64,000 nt of DNA from the NCBI RefSeq assembly GCF_000019965.1, contig NC_010571.1, positions 3,171,001-3,235,000 on the forward strand. Direction: 5' to 3'. The number at the start of each line of letters is the position of its first letter. Within the stretch, counting starts at the first letter, position 1. The translations under genes and the position numbers were made by a program. The DNA comes from Opitutus terrae PB90-1. Lineage in GTDB: Bacteria > Verrucomicrobiota > Verrucomicrobiia > Opitutales > Opitutaceae. The notes below the pieces were generated by a model. The model was not told the DNA's origin. It made no database searches and saw only the letters and a program-made list of their open reading frames with translations. Positions 7,045 to 16,951 of the stretch are shown in pieces.

Positions 7045-10000
7045 GTGAATTTGCACCCGCTGCGCGATATCAAGGCTTTCGGCGCCTCACCGAAAGGGGG
7101 CGGGTGCGTTCGCGCTGGTCTGGCGGCGGCGTTGTTCGCGCCGGTGCGAAGCCCGGCGGCGGAACCGGTGCTGGCGGGATTCACCGGGAGCGGCTGGTGG
7201 CTGGCGGCCGCGTTGGTCGTTGCTGCAGCCGTGGTGACGTGGCTGATCACGAAAGCGATCGGGCGGCGCACCGCCGGTCAGGCGGGCCAGCTGAAGTCGC
7301 TGCTGGAGTTCGCCAACTGCCTGCTGTGGGAAGCGCGCGTGGAATTGCAGGGTGACGCGTTGAAGTGGGACGTCTCGCTGCAATCGACCGCGCTCGCGCA
7401 GCAGCTCTTCGGTCACCTGCCGCCGCGGCCCGACGAAGGACTGTGGGACCGCTTCGAGGTGCCGGAGCGCGAGGAGATGGAGGCCCGCTGCCGGACGGCA
7501 CTGCGCGAGCGGCGTTCGCACTACGAACACCAATTCAGTTTCGTGCGCGAGGGCCGGCCGGTGTGGCTGCGGGAAAGCGTCACGGTCACGCCGGAGAGCG
7601 GCAATCGGTTTCACCTCGTCGGATTGGTGACGGACGTCACCCGCCAACGGGAGACGGAACTCGCGCGGCGCGCGAGCGAGGAGCGCGTGCGGCAACTGTT
7701 GTCGCGGTCGGACTGCATGCTGTGGGAAGCGCGCGTGCGGCAGGACGAGGCGGGGGCGTTTCACTGGGACTGGTTCATCCCGAAATCCGAACTCTACCGG
7801 AGACTGGTGGGCGAGGCAGGTGGGCCGAATCGGATGCCCTGGGATGCGTCGATCGTGCCGGAGTACGGCGAGATCGAGGCCCGCGCGAAGAGCGCGATGC
7901 GGGAAGGCCGTGACGGTTACGAGCAGGAGTTTCGGGTGGTGGCGAACAACTCCGTGTTGTGGATGCACGAGCAGGTGGTGGTCAAAGCGCTCAGCCCGCG
8001 CGAGTGGATGCTGCAGGGCGTCGTGATCGACATCACGGTGCAGCGGCAGGCGGAGGAATCGAAACGCGCGAGCGAGGCGCAGCTCCAGCAGGTGATGGGG
8101 ACGGCGGATTTTCTTTTGTGGCACGCGCGGGTGTTTGTCGGACCGGATGGTCGAATGCAGTGGGTGTTGAACGTGCCGGGTTCGACGCTGTATCGCCGGC
8201 TGTTCGGACGGGATCCGCAGCACCCGCTGGCGCTGCCGTGGAATCAGCTGGTCAGCGCAGACGTGTATGCGCAGATGGACGCGCGGTCGGCGCATGCGAT
8301 CAAAACAGGCGCCGAAGGTTACGAGCAGGAATTTCCGGCCCGCCGGGGCAGCGAGGAATTCTGGCTGCGCGAGCAGGCGACGATCCGGGCGGTGGGGCCC
8401 GGCGAGTGGCAGGTGGTGGGCATCGTCACCGACGCGACGACACGGCACCTGGCCGAGGAGGCGCGGTTGGCGAGCGAACGCGCGCTGCGGGAGATTCTCG
8501 AGCGCGCGGGCTGTCTGCTCTGGCGCGCGACGGTGATGCGGACCGAAGAGGGCGTGCGGTGGACGGAGTTTGAGATGCCGGCCTCGCGACTGAGCACGGA
8601 AATTTTTGGAGGGCGGATGCCGACGCGGTCGGACCAGCTGTGGGATTATGCGGAAGTGCCCGATCTGGCGCAGATGAACGTGGTGAGCACGCGGGCGCTG
8701 CTGTCGGGGTCGCAAGGTTACGAGCAGGAATTTCGGGCGGTACAGGGCGACCGGCTGTTCTGGTTGCACGAGCAGGTGGCGATCACGAAGACCGGGCCGG
8801 ACGAATGGCACGCGGTGGGTGTGGTCACGGACGTGACGCAGCGCCACCTCGCCCAAGAGGCGCAGCGGCAAAGCGAAGTACGGCTCGAGGAGTTGCTGCG
8901 CACGGCCGACTGCCTGATCTGGCAAGGCGAGGTGTCACTGCGCAGCGATGGCACGCTCGAGTGGGTGTTGTATGTGCCGCGGTCGCGGCTGTTCCGCCGC
9001 ATCTTCGGGCATGATCCGCAGGGCAAGGTGATCCGCTGGGACGAGGTGCGCGTGCCGGAGTTGCCGGAGATGCAGCGCACCGCGCGCATGGCGCTGTCGA
9101 GCGGCCATCCGGGCTATGAGCAGGTGTTCCACGTGCCGAAGCCGAATGGCGACATCTGGGTGACGGAGCAGGTGACGATCAGTCCGGCCGGTCCGCAACG
9201 GTGGAGCGTGGTCGGCGTGATTACCGACATCACGGCGCGGCGCGAGGCGGAGGAGGCGCGGCGGACCACCGAGGCGCAACTGCAGCAGATCCTCGAGCTG
9301 GCGGATTGCATGGTCTGGCAGGCGACCATCACGGAGCACGAAGACGGGGAACTGGACTGGAAATTGTTCACGCCGAATTCCGTGCTTTACCGCCGGTTGT
9401 TTGGCGACGGCGAAGGCGAGCCCGAGATGGGCTGGGACCGGCTCGATGTGCCGGAGCACGCGGAGATGCACGAGCGCGCCACCGCGGCGATTCGTCGGCG
9501 CGATCCCGGCTACGAGCAGGAGTTCCGGGTCGTGCTGCCGCAGGGCGTGGTCTGGCTGCGCGAAGTGGTGACGGTGACGGGCCTCGACGAGCACCGCTTC
9601 CGGCTCGTCGGCGTGATCACCGACATCACGGCGCAACGCGAGGCGCAGGAGGCGTATCGCGCGAGCGTGGCGCAGGTGGAGCAGATGCTGGTGGCGGCGG
9701 ATTGCACGCTGTGGCAGGCGCGGGTGTTTGAGGTGGCGCCGCGGCAGTTGCGTTGGGTGATGTTTGTCCCGCGCTCGCGGTTGTACCGGGAGCTGTTCGG
9801 CCGCGATCCGTCCCCGCCGGCGGGGCTGCCCTGGACGGAGGTGACCGACGCGGCTACGCGGGCGGAGATCGACCGGCACGCGACGGAAGCGATCCTCGGC
9901 GAGCAGCCGGCCTATGAGCAGGAATTCCGCGCCCAACGCGGCGCGCGAGCGTTCTGGCTGCATGAGCAGGTGTCGATCACGCCGATCGGCCCCGGCGAGT

Positions 10001-12078
10001 GGCGGCTGGTGGGCGTGATGACCGACATGACGGCGCGACGCGAAGCCGAGCAGGCGGTACGGGCGTCGGAGCTGCGGTATCGCACGCTTTTCCAGCACAT
10101 GCCCGTGGCGATCATTGAAATCGATTTTAGCGAAGTCGGGCGCTGGCTGGCGTCGGTGCGGGCGCGAGGCATCACCGACCTGAGCGCGTGGTTACGGGCG
10201 CATCCGCGGGAGTTGCTGCGGCCCGCGCGGTTGATTCGCGTGCTGGACTGCAACGATACCGCGATGGACGTGCTGCGCGCGACCGGCCCGAGCGACTTCC
10301 GCCGGCGGCGGATGCGGCTGGCCACGCCGGACATGATGGAGCTGGTGCGTTCGGCGATCCTGTGCCTGTGGGACGAGCGGAACACGCTCGAGGCCGAGGT
10401 GGAGATGCGCGACTTCGAAGGCGGCCTGCACGAGATGAACGTGCGATGGTGGATGGAGCTCACCGAGGAGGGGCTCGATTTCCGGCAATCGGTGCTGGTG
10501 CTCGTCGACCTCACCGAGCTCAAGCAGGCCGAGGCGGCGCTCGCGGCGGAGAAAGAGCGGCTCGCGGTGACGTTGCGCGCGATGGCGGAAGGCGTGATCA
10601 CGACGGACGTCGAAGGTCGGGTGCAGTTCATCAACGACGCGGCGGTGTCGTTCACGCAGTGGGAAGCCAGCGCGGCGATCGGGCGGCCGGTGCAGGAGGT
10701 CTGCCTGCTCGAGAACGATCGCACCGGCGAACGCGTGGAGATGCCGGTCGCGCGGGTGGGCCGCGGCGACGTGGTGATGGATCTGCCGCCCCGCACACGG
10801 TTGGTGCGACGCGACGGCGCGAGCCGGCTGGTCGAAGGCTGCTGCGCGCCGATCCACTCGGCGGTGAGCAAGGTGATCGGGACGGTCTTCGTGTTCCGCG
10901 ACGTGACGGAGCACGAGCGGCTCGAACAGGAGCTGGTCCGGGCGACGAAGCTGGAATCCGTCGGAATTCTCGCCGGCGGCATCGCGCACGATTTCAACAA
11001 CATCCTGACGGCGGTGATGGGCAACGTGGCGCTGGCGGGACTCGACGTGGATCCCGAGTCGGAGGCCGCCCGCAGTCTGCGCGAAGCCGAGAAGGCTACG
11101 CTGCGGGCGCGCGATCTCACGCAGCAGCTGCTGACCTTCGCGAAGGGCGGCGAACCGGTGCGCGCGGCGGTGCAACTGGGCGGGACCGTGCACGAGATCG
11201 TCACGTTCACCCTGCACGGCTCGAAGGTGCGCGCGGCCTACGACATTCCGGACGATCTCTGGCCGGCCGACGTCGACAAGGGCCAGATCGGGCGCGTGGT
11301 TCAAAACCTCGTGCTCAACGCGGTGCAGGCAATGCCGGAGGGCGGCACGGTGTCGATCGCGCTGCGGAACGAGCGGATCGAAGGCTATTCGCAGGTGGCG
11401 CTGGCCCCGGGCGACTATGTGCGGATTGCGATCGCCGACACGGGCGTCGGCATTCCGCCGGAACACCTGCCGCGGATCTTCGACCCGTATTTCAGCACGA
11501 AGCCGATGGGCAGCGGACTGGGGCTCGCGGCCGTTTACTCGATCGTCAACAAACACCGCGGCGGCATCGACGTGAAGTCCCAAGTCGGCAAGGGCTCGAC
11601 GTTCACCATCTGGCTGCCGGCGTCGCACGACCAGGCGGCGGACGAGAGTCCGAACATGCCCGTGACGCGGACGACGGTACTCAAGGGCCGCGTCCTCTTC
11701 ATGGACGACGAGGAGCCGATTCGCGAGATGGCGGTGTTTCTGTTGCGCCGGCTGGGCATGGAGGTCGAATGCGCGGCGGATGGAGCCGAAGCGGTGCACA
11801 AGTACGAGGAGGCGCGGGCCGCGGGGAATCCGTTCGCGCTTGTGATCATGGACCTCACGGTGCCTGGCGGGATGGGCGGCCGCGAGGCGATCGGACAATT
11901 GCGCGCGCTCGATCCGAACGTGCGCGCGGTCGTATCGAGCGGTTATTCGAGTGATCCGGTGCTGGCGAACTATCGCGAGCATGGTTTCTGCGGCGTGGTG
12001 GCGAAGCCGTACGAAGTCGCGGATCTTGCGCGGGTGCTGCGCTCGGTGCTGGGCGGAAGCAACGGCGTGGCGGAATAA
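7045..12078 (+). CDS. Giant hybrid histidine kinase with seven tandem PAS units
   Basis: A 1677-residue protein with an N-terminal hydrophobic segment (about residues 50-72, GWWLAAALVVAAAVVTWLI). Then follow seven consecutive units of about 132 residues, each opening with a C/F-x-L/I/V-W-x-A/G motif (residues 92, 224, 356, 490, 623, 755, 887) and closing with a PAC-like GVITDIT.. segment. Two more PAS-type domains follow (from ~1011 and ~1170), then a His-box GGIAHDFNN (His1315), HATPase (NAVQAMP, DTGVGIPPEH, GSGLGLAA) and a receiver with Asp1603 (VIMDLTVPGG) and Lys in AKPYE. It should autophosphorylate and pass phosphate to its own receiver. The GTG start at 7045 has no clear ribosome site, so the exact N-terminus is uncertain. 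The C-terminal half is paralogous to the kinase at 2964-5690. Confidence 0.9.
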   Translation: MNLHPLRDIKAFGASPKGGGCVRAGLAAALFAPVRSPAAEPVLAGFTGSGWWLAAALVVAAAVVTWLITKAIGRRTAGQAGQLKSLLEFANCLLWEARVELQGDALKWDVSLQSTALAQQLFGHLPPRPDEGLWDRFEVPEREEMEARCRTALRERRSHYEHQFSFVREGRPVWLRESVTVTPESGNRFHLVGLVTDVTRQRETELARRASEERVRQLLSRSDCMLWEARVRQDEAGAFHWDWFIPKSELYRRLVGEAGGPNRMPWDASIVPEYGEIEARAKSAMREGRDGYEQEFRVVANNSVLWMHEQVVVKALSPREWMLQGVVIDITVQRQAEESKRASEAQLQQVMGTADFLLWHARVFVGPDGRMQWVLNVPGSTLYRRLFGRDPQHPLALPWNQLVSADVYAQMDARSAHAIKTGAEGYEQEFPARRGSEEFWLREQATIRAVGPGEWQVVGIVTDATTRHLAEEARLASERALREILERAGCLLWRATVMRTEEGVRWTEFEMPASRLSTEIFGGRMPTRSDQLWDYAEVPDLAQMNVVSTRALLSGSQGYEQEFRAVQGDRLFWLHEQVAITKTGPDEWHAVGVVTDVTQRHLAQEAQRQSEVRLEELLRTADCLIWQGEVSLRSDGTLEWVLYVPRSRLFRRIFGHDPQGKVIRWDEVRVPELPEMQRTARMALSSGHPGYEQVFHVPKPNGDIWVTEQVTISPAGPQRWSVVGVITDITARREAEEARRTTEAQLQQILELADCMVWQATITEHEDGELDWKLFTPNSVLYRRLFGDGEGEPEMGWDRLDVPEHAEMHERATAAIRRRDPGYEQEFRVVLPQGVVWLREVVTVTGLDEHRFRLVGVITDITAQREAQEAYRASVAQVEQMLVAADCTLWQARVFEVAPRQLRWVMFVPRSRLYRELFGRDPSPPAGLPWTEVTDAATRAEIDRHATEAILGEQPAYEQEFRAQRGARAFWLHEQVSITPIGPGEWRLVGVMTDMTARREAEQAVRASELRYRTLFQHMPVAIIEIDFSEVGRWLASVRARGITDLSAWLRAHPRELLRPARLIRVLDCNDTAMDVLRATGPSDFRRRRMRLATPDMMELVRSAILCLWDERNTLEAEVEMRDFEGGLHEMNVRWWMELTEEGLDFRQSVLVLVDLTELKQAEAALAAEKERLAVTLRAMAEGVITTDVEGRVQFINDAAVSFTQWEASAAIGRPVQEVCLLENDRTGERVEMPVARVGRGDVVMDLPPRTRLVRRDGASRLVEGCCAPIHSAVSKVIGTVFVFRDVTEHERLEQELVRATKLESVGILAGGIAHDFNNILTAVMGNVALAGLDVDPESEAARSLREAEKATLRARDLTQQLLTFAKGGEPVRAAVQLGGTVHEIVTFTLHGSKVRAAYDIPDDLWPADVDKGQIGRVVQNLVLNAVQAMPEGGTVSIALRNERIEGYSQVALAPGDYVRIAIADTGVGIPPEHLPRIFDPYFSTKPMGSGLGLAAVYSIVNKHRGGIDVKSQVGKGSTFTIWLPASHDQAADESPNMPVTRTTVLKGRVLFMDDEEPIREMAVFLLRRLGMEVECAADGAEAVHKYEEARAAGNPFALVIMDLTVPGGMGGREAIGQLRALDPNVRAVVSSGYSSDPVLANYREHGFCGVVAKPYEVADLARVLRSVLGGSNGVAE

Positions 12079-12237
12079 CGCCGACGGCGGAAGAGGTCGA
12101 GGTCGCGGAATAAAGGCGCGGTCGCTACCAAGGGCGGCCCGGATGTGCATTATTTGACCGCGGTCCGGGCAAAGCGTGCAGAGAGTTTTGCCTTTCGTCC
12201 GCGGATCGTCGTGTCTTCCGTGTTGATCCGAATATCC

Positions 12238-13824
12238 ATGAGCACCTCGCGCAAACCTGTCCTCCTTGTGATCCGTGATGGTTGGGGCAAGAACCCCGAC
12301 CCGAAGCAAAACGCGACCAACGCGGTGCACCTGGCGCAGAAGCCCTGTGACGATCGGCTGCATGCGACCTTCCCGCACACGCTGGTCAAGGCGAGCGGAC
12401 TGGACGTGGGTCTGCCGGATGGCGTGATGGGCAACAGCGAAGTCGGACACGAGAACATCGGCGCCGGCCGGATCGTCGACCAGGAGCTGGTGCGGTTGAA
12501 CAAGCTTTTTTCCGAAAAACGGCTGGCGACGAATTCGGTCTGGCGGGCGGCGGTCGAGCGGGTGAAGAGCCGCGGCGGCAAACTGCACCTGATGGGCATC
12601 GTGAGCGATGCCGGGGTGCATGGGATGCTGGAGCATCTTTACGGCATCCTGCGGCAGGCGAAGGCGGATGGGCTTGGCGCGAACCAGGTCTTCATCCACG
12701 CGTTCACCGACGGCCGCGACACGCCGCCGCAGAGCGGGCTGGGCTACGTGAAACAGGTGGAAATGAAGTGCCGAGAAATCGGTGTCGGCAAAATCGCGAC
12801 GGTCTGCGGGCGGTTCTGGGCGATGGATCGCGACAACCGCTGGGAACGCGTACAAAAAGCCTATGACATGCTGACCGGCCGGAAGGCGATGGCGACGGCG
12901 GCAAGCGCGGTGGCGGCGGTGGAGAACTATTACGCGAATCCGCTCAGCGAAACGCAGAAGGGCGACGAGTTCGTGACCGCCACGCAGATCGTTGACGCGA
13001 AGGGCCAGCCGCTGGCCACGATCGGCAACGGCGACGCCGTGCTGTTCTACAACTACCGCGGCGACCGGCCGCGCGAGCTGACGAAAGCGTTCGTGCTGGA
13101 TGATTTTAGCGGGTTCGATCGCGGCGCGAAGCTCGACCTCTACTACGCCACGATGACCGAGTATGAGACCGGGCTGCCGGTGAACGTCATCTCGCCGAAG
13201 CCGGAGAAGTTGAAGAACATCCTCGGCGAGGTGGTCGCAAAGGCGGGCATCGCGCAGTTCCGCTGCGCGGAGACGGAGAAGAACCCGCACGTGACGTTCT
13301 TCTTCAACAATTATCGCAAGGAGCCGTTTGCGGGCGAAGACCGGGCGTGTCCGGCAAGCCCGAAGGTGCCGACGTATGATCTCGCGCCGGAGATGTCCGC
13401 CGCCGAGGTGACGAAGGCCGCCAAGGAGGCGATCCTCTCGGGCAAATACGGGCTGATCGTCGTGAACTTCGCCAACCCCGACATGGTCGGGCACACGGGC
13501 TCGCTGCCGGCGGCGATCAAGGCGGTCGAGGCGACGGACCGCGGCGTCGGCGAGTTGCTGGCGGCGCTGGAGCAGAAACACGGATACGCGGTGATCCTCG
13601 CGGATCACGGCAATGCCGAGCAGATGTGGGATCCGAGTGTCAACGGCCCGCACACGGCGCACACGCTGAACCTCGTGGAGCTGTTCGTGGTCGGCGAAGG
13701 CTATGCGGCGGGGAAGACCAGGATGCGGACCGGCGGCCGGCTGGCGGACGTGGCGCCGACGGTGCTGCACCTGATGGGCCTGCCGAAACCGGCGGAGATG
13801 ACCGGCGAGAGCCTCATCGCCTGA
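12238..13824 (+). CDS. gpmI: 2,3-bisphosphoglycerate-independent phosphoglycerate mutase
   Basis: GpmI interconverts 3- and 2-phosphoglycerate in glycolysis using two Mn2+ ions. The 528-residue protein starts PVLLVIRDGWG, has the catalytic Ser in MGNSEVGHENIGAGR, the substrate-site segment HAFTDGRDTPP, the GDRPRELT motif, and the metal-binding DMVGHTG and DHGNAEQMWD plus HTAHT segments. Length and order are those of the family. The reading frame opens earlier (12145), but ATG at 12238 gives the conserved N-terminus. A 57-residue reading frame follows after 4 bases and may be co-transcribed. Confidence 0.97.
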   Translation: MSTSRKPVLLVIRDGWGKNPDPKQNATNAVHLAQKPCDDRLHATFPHTLVKASGLDVGLPDGVMGNSEVGHENIGAGRIVDQELVRLNKLFSEKRLATNSVWRAAVERVKSRGGKLHLMGIVSDAGVHGMLEHLYGILRQAKADGLGANQVFIHAFTDGRDTPPQSGLGYVKQVEMKCREIGVGKIATVCGRFWAMDRDNRWERVQKAYDMLTGRKAMATAASAVAAVENYYANPLSETQKGDEFVTATQIVDAKGQPLATIGNGDAVLFYNYRGDRPRELTKAFVLDDFSGFDRGAKLDLYYATMTEYETGLPVNVISPKPEKLKNILGEVVAKAGIAQFRCAETEKNPHVTFFFNNYRKEPFAGEDRACPASPKVPTYDLAPEMSAAEVTKAAKEAILSGKYGLIVVNFANPDMVGHTGSLPAAIKAVEATDRGVGELLAALEQKHGYAVILADHGNAEQMWDPSVNGPHTAHTLNLVELFVVGEGYAAGKTRMRTGGRLADVAPTVLHLMGLPKPAEMTGESLIA

Positions 13825-13828
13825 GCCC

Positions 13829-14002
13829 ATGAACCTCGACGACCTGATGGCGGAAGGCGAACTGGCGCTGTCGGTGGACGGCGACGATGGCGTCATCCGC
13901 CTGAAGGCTCGGGCGACGTTTGACGAGCCGGTGGAGTTGTCGGCCGATGCGGCCCGAGAACTCGCACAGCGGCTGATCGAACTGGCGGACGAGATCGGAT
14001 AG
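13829..14002 (+). CDS. Small acidic hypothetical protein (57 aa)
   Basis: ATG at 13829, four bases after the gpmI stop, opens a frame of 57 codons ending in TAG. The product is acidic (MNLDDLMAEGELALSV..., ..LIELADEIG) and appears to combine a beta-like segment (ALSVDGDDGVIRLKARATF) with a C-terminal helix (SADAARELAQRLIELADEI). No family is recognised. Close spacing to gpmI, clean codon use and the convergent neighbour downstream make a real gene plausible. Confidence 0.5.
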   Translation: MNLDDLMAEGELALSVDGDDGVIRLKARATFDEPVELSADAARELAQRLIELADEIG

Positions 14003-14021
14003 GCGCCCGTGGCGGGTCCGC

Positions 14022-16685
14022 TCAGTCCATCGGCTCAAAGGGCACAGGGCTGCTCGCGCGTGCAGCCAGTGCCTGGGCCATGAGCTCCGCGAGGGGTGCA
14101 GCCGGACGGGGTGCGGGTGATGCGGCGGCAGGTGGTGCCATCGACGACGGCGTCCACGTGGCGCCGCTCGAGTCGGTTACGGCGGGCGGAGTGAACAGCT
14201 CGACGCCGATATGCTCGCCCAACTTGCGGTAGCTTTCCCACTGGGCCTCGTCGAAATACTGATCGGTGGTCGGTTCCTGGGGGAAAAGGGGATGCGTCTG
14301 CTGGTAGGCGCCGACGTCGGTGGCTTCGTCGCCCATCAGTCCCGGCTTGATCAGCAGCAGCCAGGCGAACTCGTTCGTGTCGAGATAGTGGATGCGAGCG
14401 AGCAGGGCGTGACAGCGCGAGCGGCTCGCCGCGCGATCGCGACCATCGGGTTCCGCGCTGAGCGGCGCGAAATCCTCCGGTACGCCGATCACGTCGAGCA
14501 GCGACGGATGGACGATTTGCTCGAGCTTGGGCAATGGGAATTGCACGCCGGGATCGTCGGTCCAGCCATCTGCGGCGCGGCGGAGCACCTGGATCTCGGC
14601 GCAGAAATCCGTGCGGGCCTTGCGGACGAGGTTCGCGAAATCGCAGAAGCGGTAATCGGGATCCTGTCCGCCATCGCTGCAGATGATCAGCGGCACGCGA
14701 CGGCGGATGAGCTCGTAGCAGCCGGTGTTTTCGAAATGACCGCCGTCGGAAAGATACCAATGACGCCGCGCGGGGCCGTGGAATCGCGCGAAGAATTCGT
14801 TCATCAGGCAGGTCTGGACCGGGAGGAGGCGACTGAGCAGCCGGCTGCCGAGTTCAAGAAAGTTGGGCCGTTGTGTGCCGCAACGACCGGCGGTGATCCC
14901 GCTGTCCCACCAGTAGCCCAGCCGGACATTGGCGAGTCCCAGCAGCAGACTCAGCCCGAGGTCCGTACTCGCGCCGGTGCCGGTGGTGAAGGCGGCGCCG
15001 GAGATCGCCACCCAGCGACCGACGGCGAGGGCTTCGATCTGCTGCGGTTCGGGCGAGTCTGGCGTCGGATCGCACAGGGCGTGAAACTCGCCGGCGGGCA
15101 CGGGCACCGGAGCGATCGTGCGGCGGCGCGATTCCCAGAGCGCCTGCAGCCGGTCGAGCGCGGAGGTGTGCGCCGGCGACTCAACCCAGAGGGCGTGGGA
15201 GCCGGTGCCGACGGACAGCCCGCAGGGGCCGACGGCCATGGCCAGACCCTTGCGATCGCGGCGCTCGATCTGGGTCTTGCCGGAGAGGGTTTCGTTGACG
15301 GTGACGTTGACGAGGTGCAGCGGGCCGCCACGCTGATGCGGCGCGTAGTCGTCGAGCGCGAGATCGTCGCCGGGGATCAACTCGGTCATCGCATGATTGG
15401 CGTGACGCTGGCGCAGAGGATTGGTGGCGCCGAGATAAGCACGGGCGAGGCGTGCGGCGTAGGTCTGCTGCAGGGAGGAGAGGTTCACGAAACCGAAGCT
15501 GCGACTGAAGAACCACGACGCGGCAAAGCAGATCGCGACCGCGAGGGTGAGCGGCCAGCCGCCGGACATGGGCTGGAACGAGCGGCCGTCCCAGACGAGT
15601 TGCCATTCCCACGCCAGCCCGCAGGCGAGCACCGATAGCGCCAGGACGATCAACAGCGACCAAGCGAATGCGAGCAGGAGCGCTACGACGTTAAACGGAA
15701 TGCGGAAGCGGCGGGCGCCCAGCAGCCGTTCCACATAGAGGGCGATGCGCGAGCCGAACCCGAAGGCAACGGCGCCCGCGCCCGTCAGCGCCGTCCAGAG
15801 CGACGGGAATTCGAAGCCTTGCTGCGACCAGCGGGCGTAGGCGGTTTGGCCGAGCGAATCGATCACGCCGAATCCGAGGAGCGCGACGGTGGAGGCGAGC
15901 CCCACCACGAAGCCGTGCGTCAACGCGGCCTGCGCGCGATTCGCAAATTGGGCGTCGCTCATCGTGCGACAAGCGCGCGAAACAGTGCCGGCCAATCGAC
16001 GGACGACGGCCATCAGCGAACAAAACTGGGTGGCCCAGTAGACCGTGCCCGTCGGAACCATCACGAGGAGAAAGGGGATCAGCGGCAGGACCAGCCAGGG
16101 GCTCCACCAGAGGAGGTCGCCTTGCCGATCCCAGAAGAAGTGCTCGACGGCGATCCAACCCGACTGCGTCGGCGAGGAGACGGACAGATCCGTCCGGATC
16201 AACGCGCCAAACCCGAGCAGGAAAAAGAGGAACGTGAGCACCACAATGTGCAGCGCGGTCCAGTTGCGCAGCGCGACGGCGGCAGCGAGCCAGTTGTCGC
16301 CGGCGCCGTTGGGCGAAAGGAAGCGGCCGTTCTCGCGCAACCAGTTGACCGACCACGAGTGATTGTCGGCGAGTTCGCGTTCGACGCTGTCGACCGTGCT
16401 GCCGTCCCGCGAAAACGCCGCGCCGAGAAAACTGCCGAAATAACCGCCGCCGGACACGGTCGACATCACATCGATCCGGCGGATCAGATTCAGCCGCGCG
16501 AGCGACTGAAACAAACCGAGGCAGAAGGTGGCGCTCCGGATACCGCCGCCGGAGAGCGCGACGCCCACGACGGGAGCGTCCGTCGAGACGCGTGCGCGGC
16601 GGCGGCGCTCGGCGATGAGCGCGCGCTCCGCCGCGGCAAAACCAGCGGGATAGGCCGAGGGATTTTGGGGTGAGGTCTCGGGCAT
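14022..16685 (-). CDS. Membrane-embedded patatin-like phospholipase
   Basis: An 887-residue protein split by a membrane block. The N-terminal part has the patatin oxyanion loop SGGGIRSATFCLGL (about 45-58) and the nucleophile region STVSGGGY (Ser78). The middle contains about six hydrophobic stretches (for example LHIVVLTFLFFLLGFGALI and FNVVALLLAFAWSLLIVLA). The C-terminal part holds the second half of the catalytic dyad in SDGGHFENTGCYELIRR and a SDGGQDPDYRF segment. The active site is thus assembled from sequences more than 500 residues apart. Such large patatin-like proteins are known in bacteria, but their substrates are mostly undefined. I chose ATG 16685; a GTG at 16757 in the same frame would add 24 residues of Arg-rich, unconserved-looking sequence. 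The extreme C-terminus is Ala/Pro-rich. Confidence 0.85.
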   Translation of the reverse strand: MPETSPQNPSAYPAGFAAAERALIAERRRRARVSTDAPVVGVALSGGGIRSATFCLGLFQSLARLNLIRRIDVMSTVSGGGYFGSFLGAAFSRDGSTVDSVERELADNHSWSVNWLRENGRFLSPNGAGDNWLAAAVALRNWTALHIVVLTFLFFLLGFGALIRTDLSVSSPTQSGWIAVEHFFWDRQGDLLWWSPWLVLPLIPFLLVMVPTGTVYWATQFCSLMAVVRRLAGTVSRACRTMSDAQFANRAQAALTHGFVVGLASTVALLGFGVIDSLGQTAYARWSQQGFEFPSLWTALTGAGAVAFGFGSRIALYVERLLGARRFRIPFNVVALLLAFAWSLLIVLALSVLACGLAWEWQLVWDGRSFQPMSGGWPLTLAVAICFAASWFFSRSFGFVNLSSLQQTYAARLARAYLGATNPLRQRHANHAMTELIPGDDLALDDYAPHQRGGPLHLVNVTVNETLSGKTQIERRDRKGLAMAVGPCGLSVGTGSHALWVESPAHTSALDRLQALWESRRRTIAPVPVPAGEFHALCDPTPDSPEPQQIEALAVGRWVAISGAAFTTGTGASTDLGLSLLLGLANVRLGYWWDSGITAGRCGTQRPNFLELGSRLLSRLLPVQTCLMNEFFARFHGPARRHWYLSDGGHFENTGCYELIRRRVPLIICSDGGQDPDYRFCDFANLVRKARTDFCAEIQVLRRAADGWTDDPGVQFPLPKLEQIVHPSLLDVIGVPEDFAPLSAEPDGRDRAASRSRCHALLARIHYLDTNEFAWLLLIKPGLMGDEATDVGAYQQTHPLFPQEPTTDQYFDEAQWESYRKLGEHIGVELFTPPAVTDSSGATWTPSSMAPPAAASPAPRPAAPLAELMAQALAARASSPVPFEPMD

Positions 16686-16951
16686 CGGACAAGCCGCGTA
16701 GCGCCGGGGTTTGGTGGATCGGGCAGGGGCCGAAGCGCGGCGGCGCGCTATTTTCACTCGTGCGCGGGTCGGAGAGGCGATGCTTTCCCGCGCCTAAACG
16801 CCGCAAACGATCATCGGGAATTCACCGGTTCGCGGTGGGTTCGGGCGCAGGCGTATCCGAAGCGTTTGCGGACGGCCGAGTTCCATGGCCAAGAGTTGTG
16901 CTTGCCCCCGGGGCGGCGGGTTGGCTTGCTCACAAACTCGTTTCTCCACGC

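Noticed and set aside
6990-7110. Possible riboswitch in the leader of the giant PAS kinase
   Set aside because: Some GC-rich stems and a less GC-rich lead-in are present, but none of the conserved cores of the c-di-GMP, cobalamin or similar classes could be matched.
10192-13896. 1234-codon open frame on the minus strand
   Set aside because: It lies opposite the PAS kinase and gpmI, both confidently identified; the translation is His/Arg-rich antisense noise typical of high-GC DNA.
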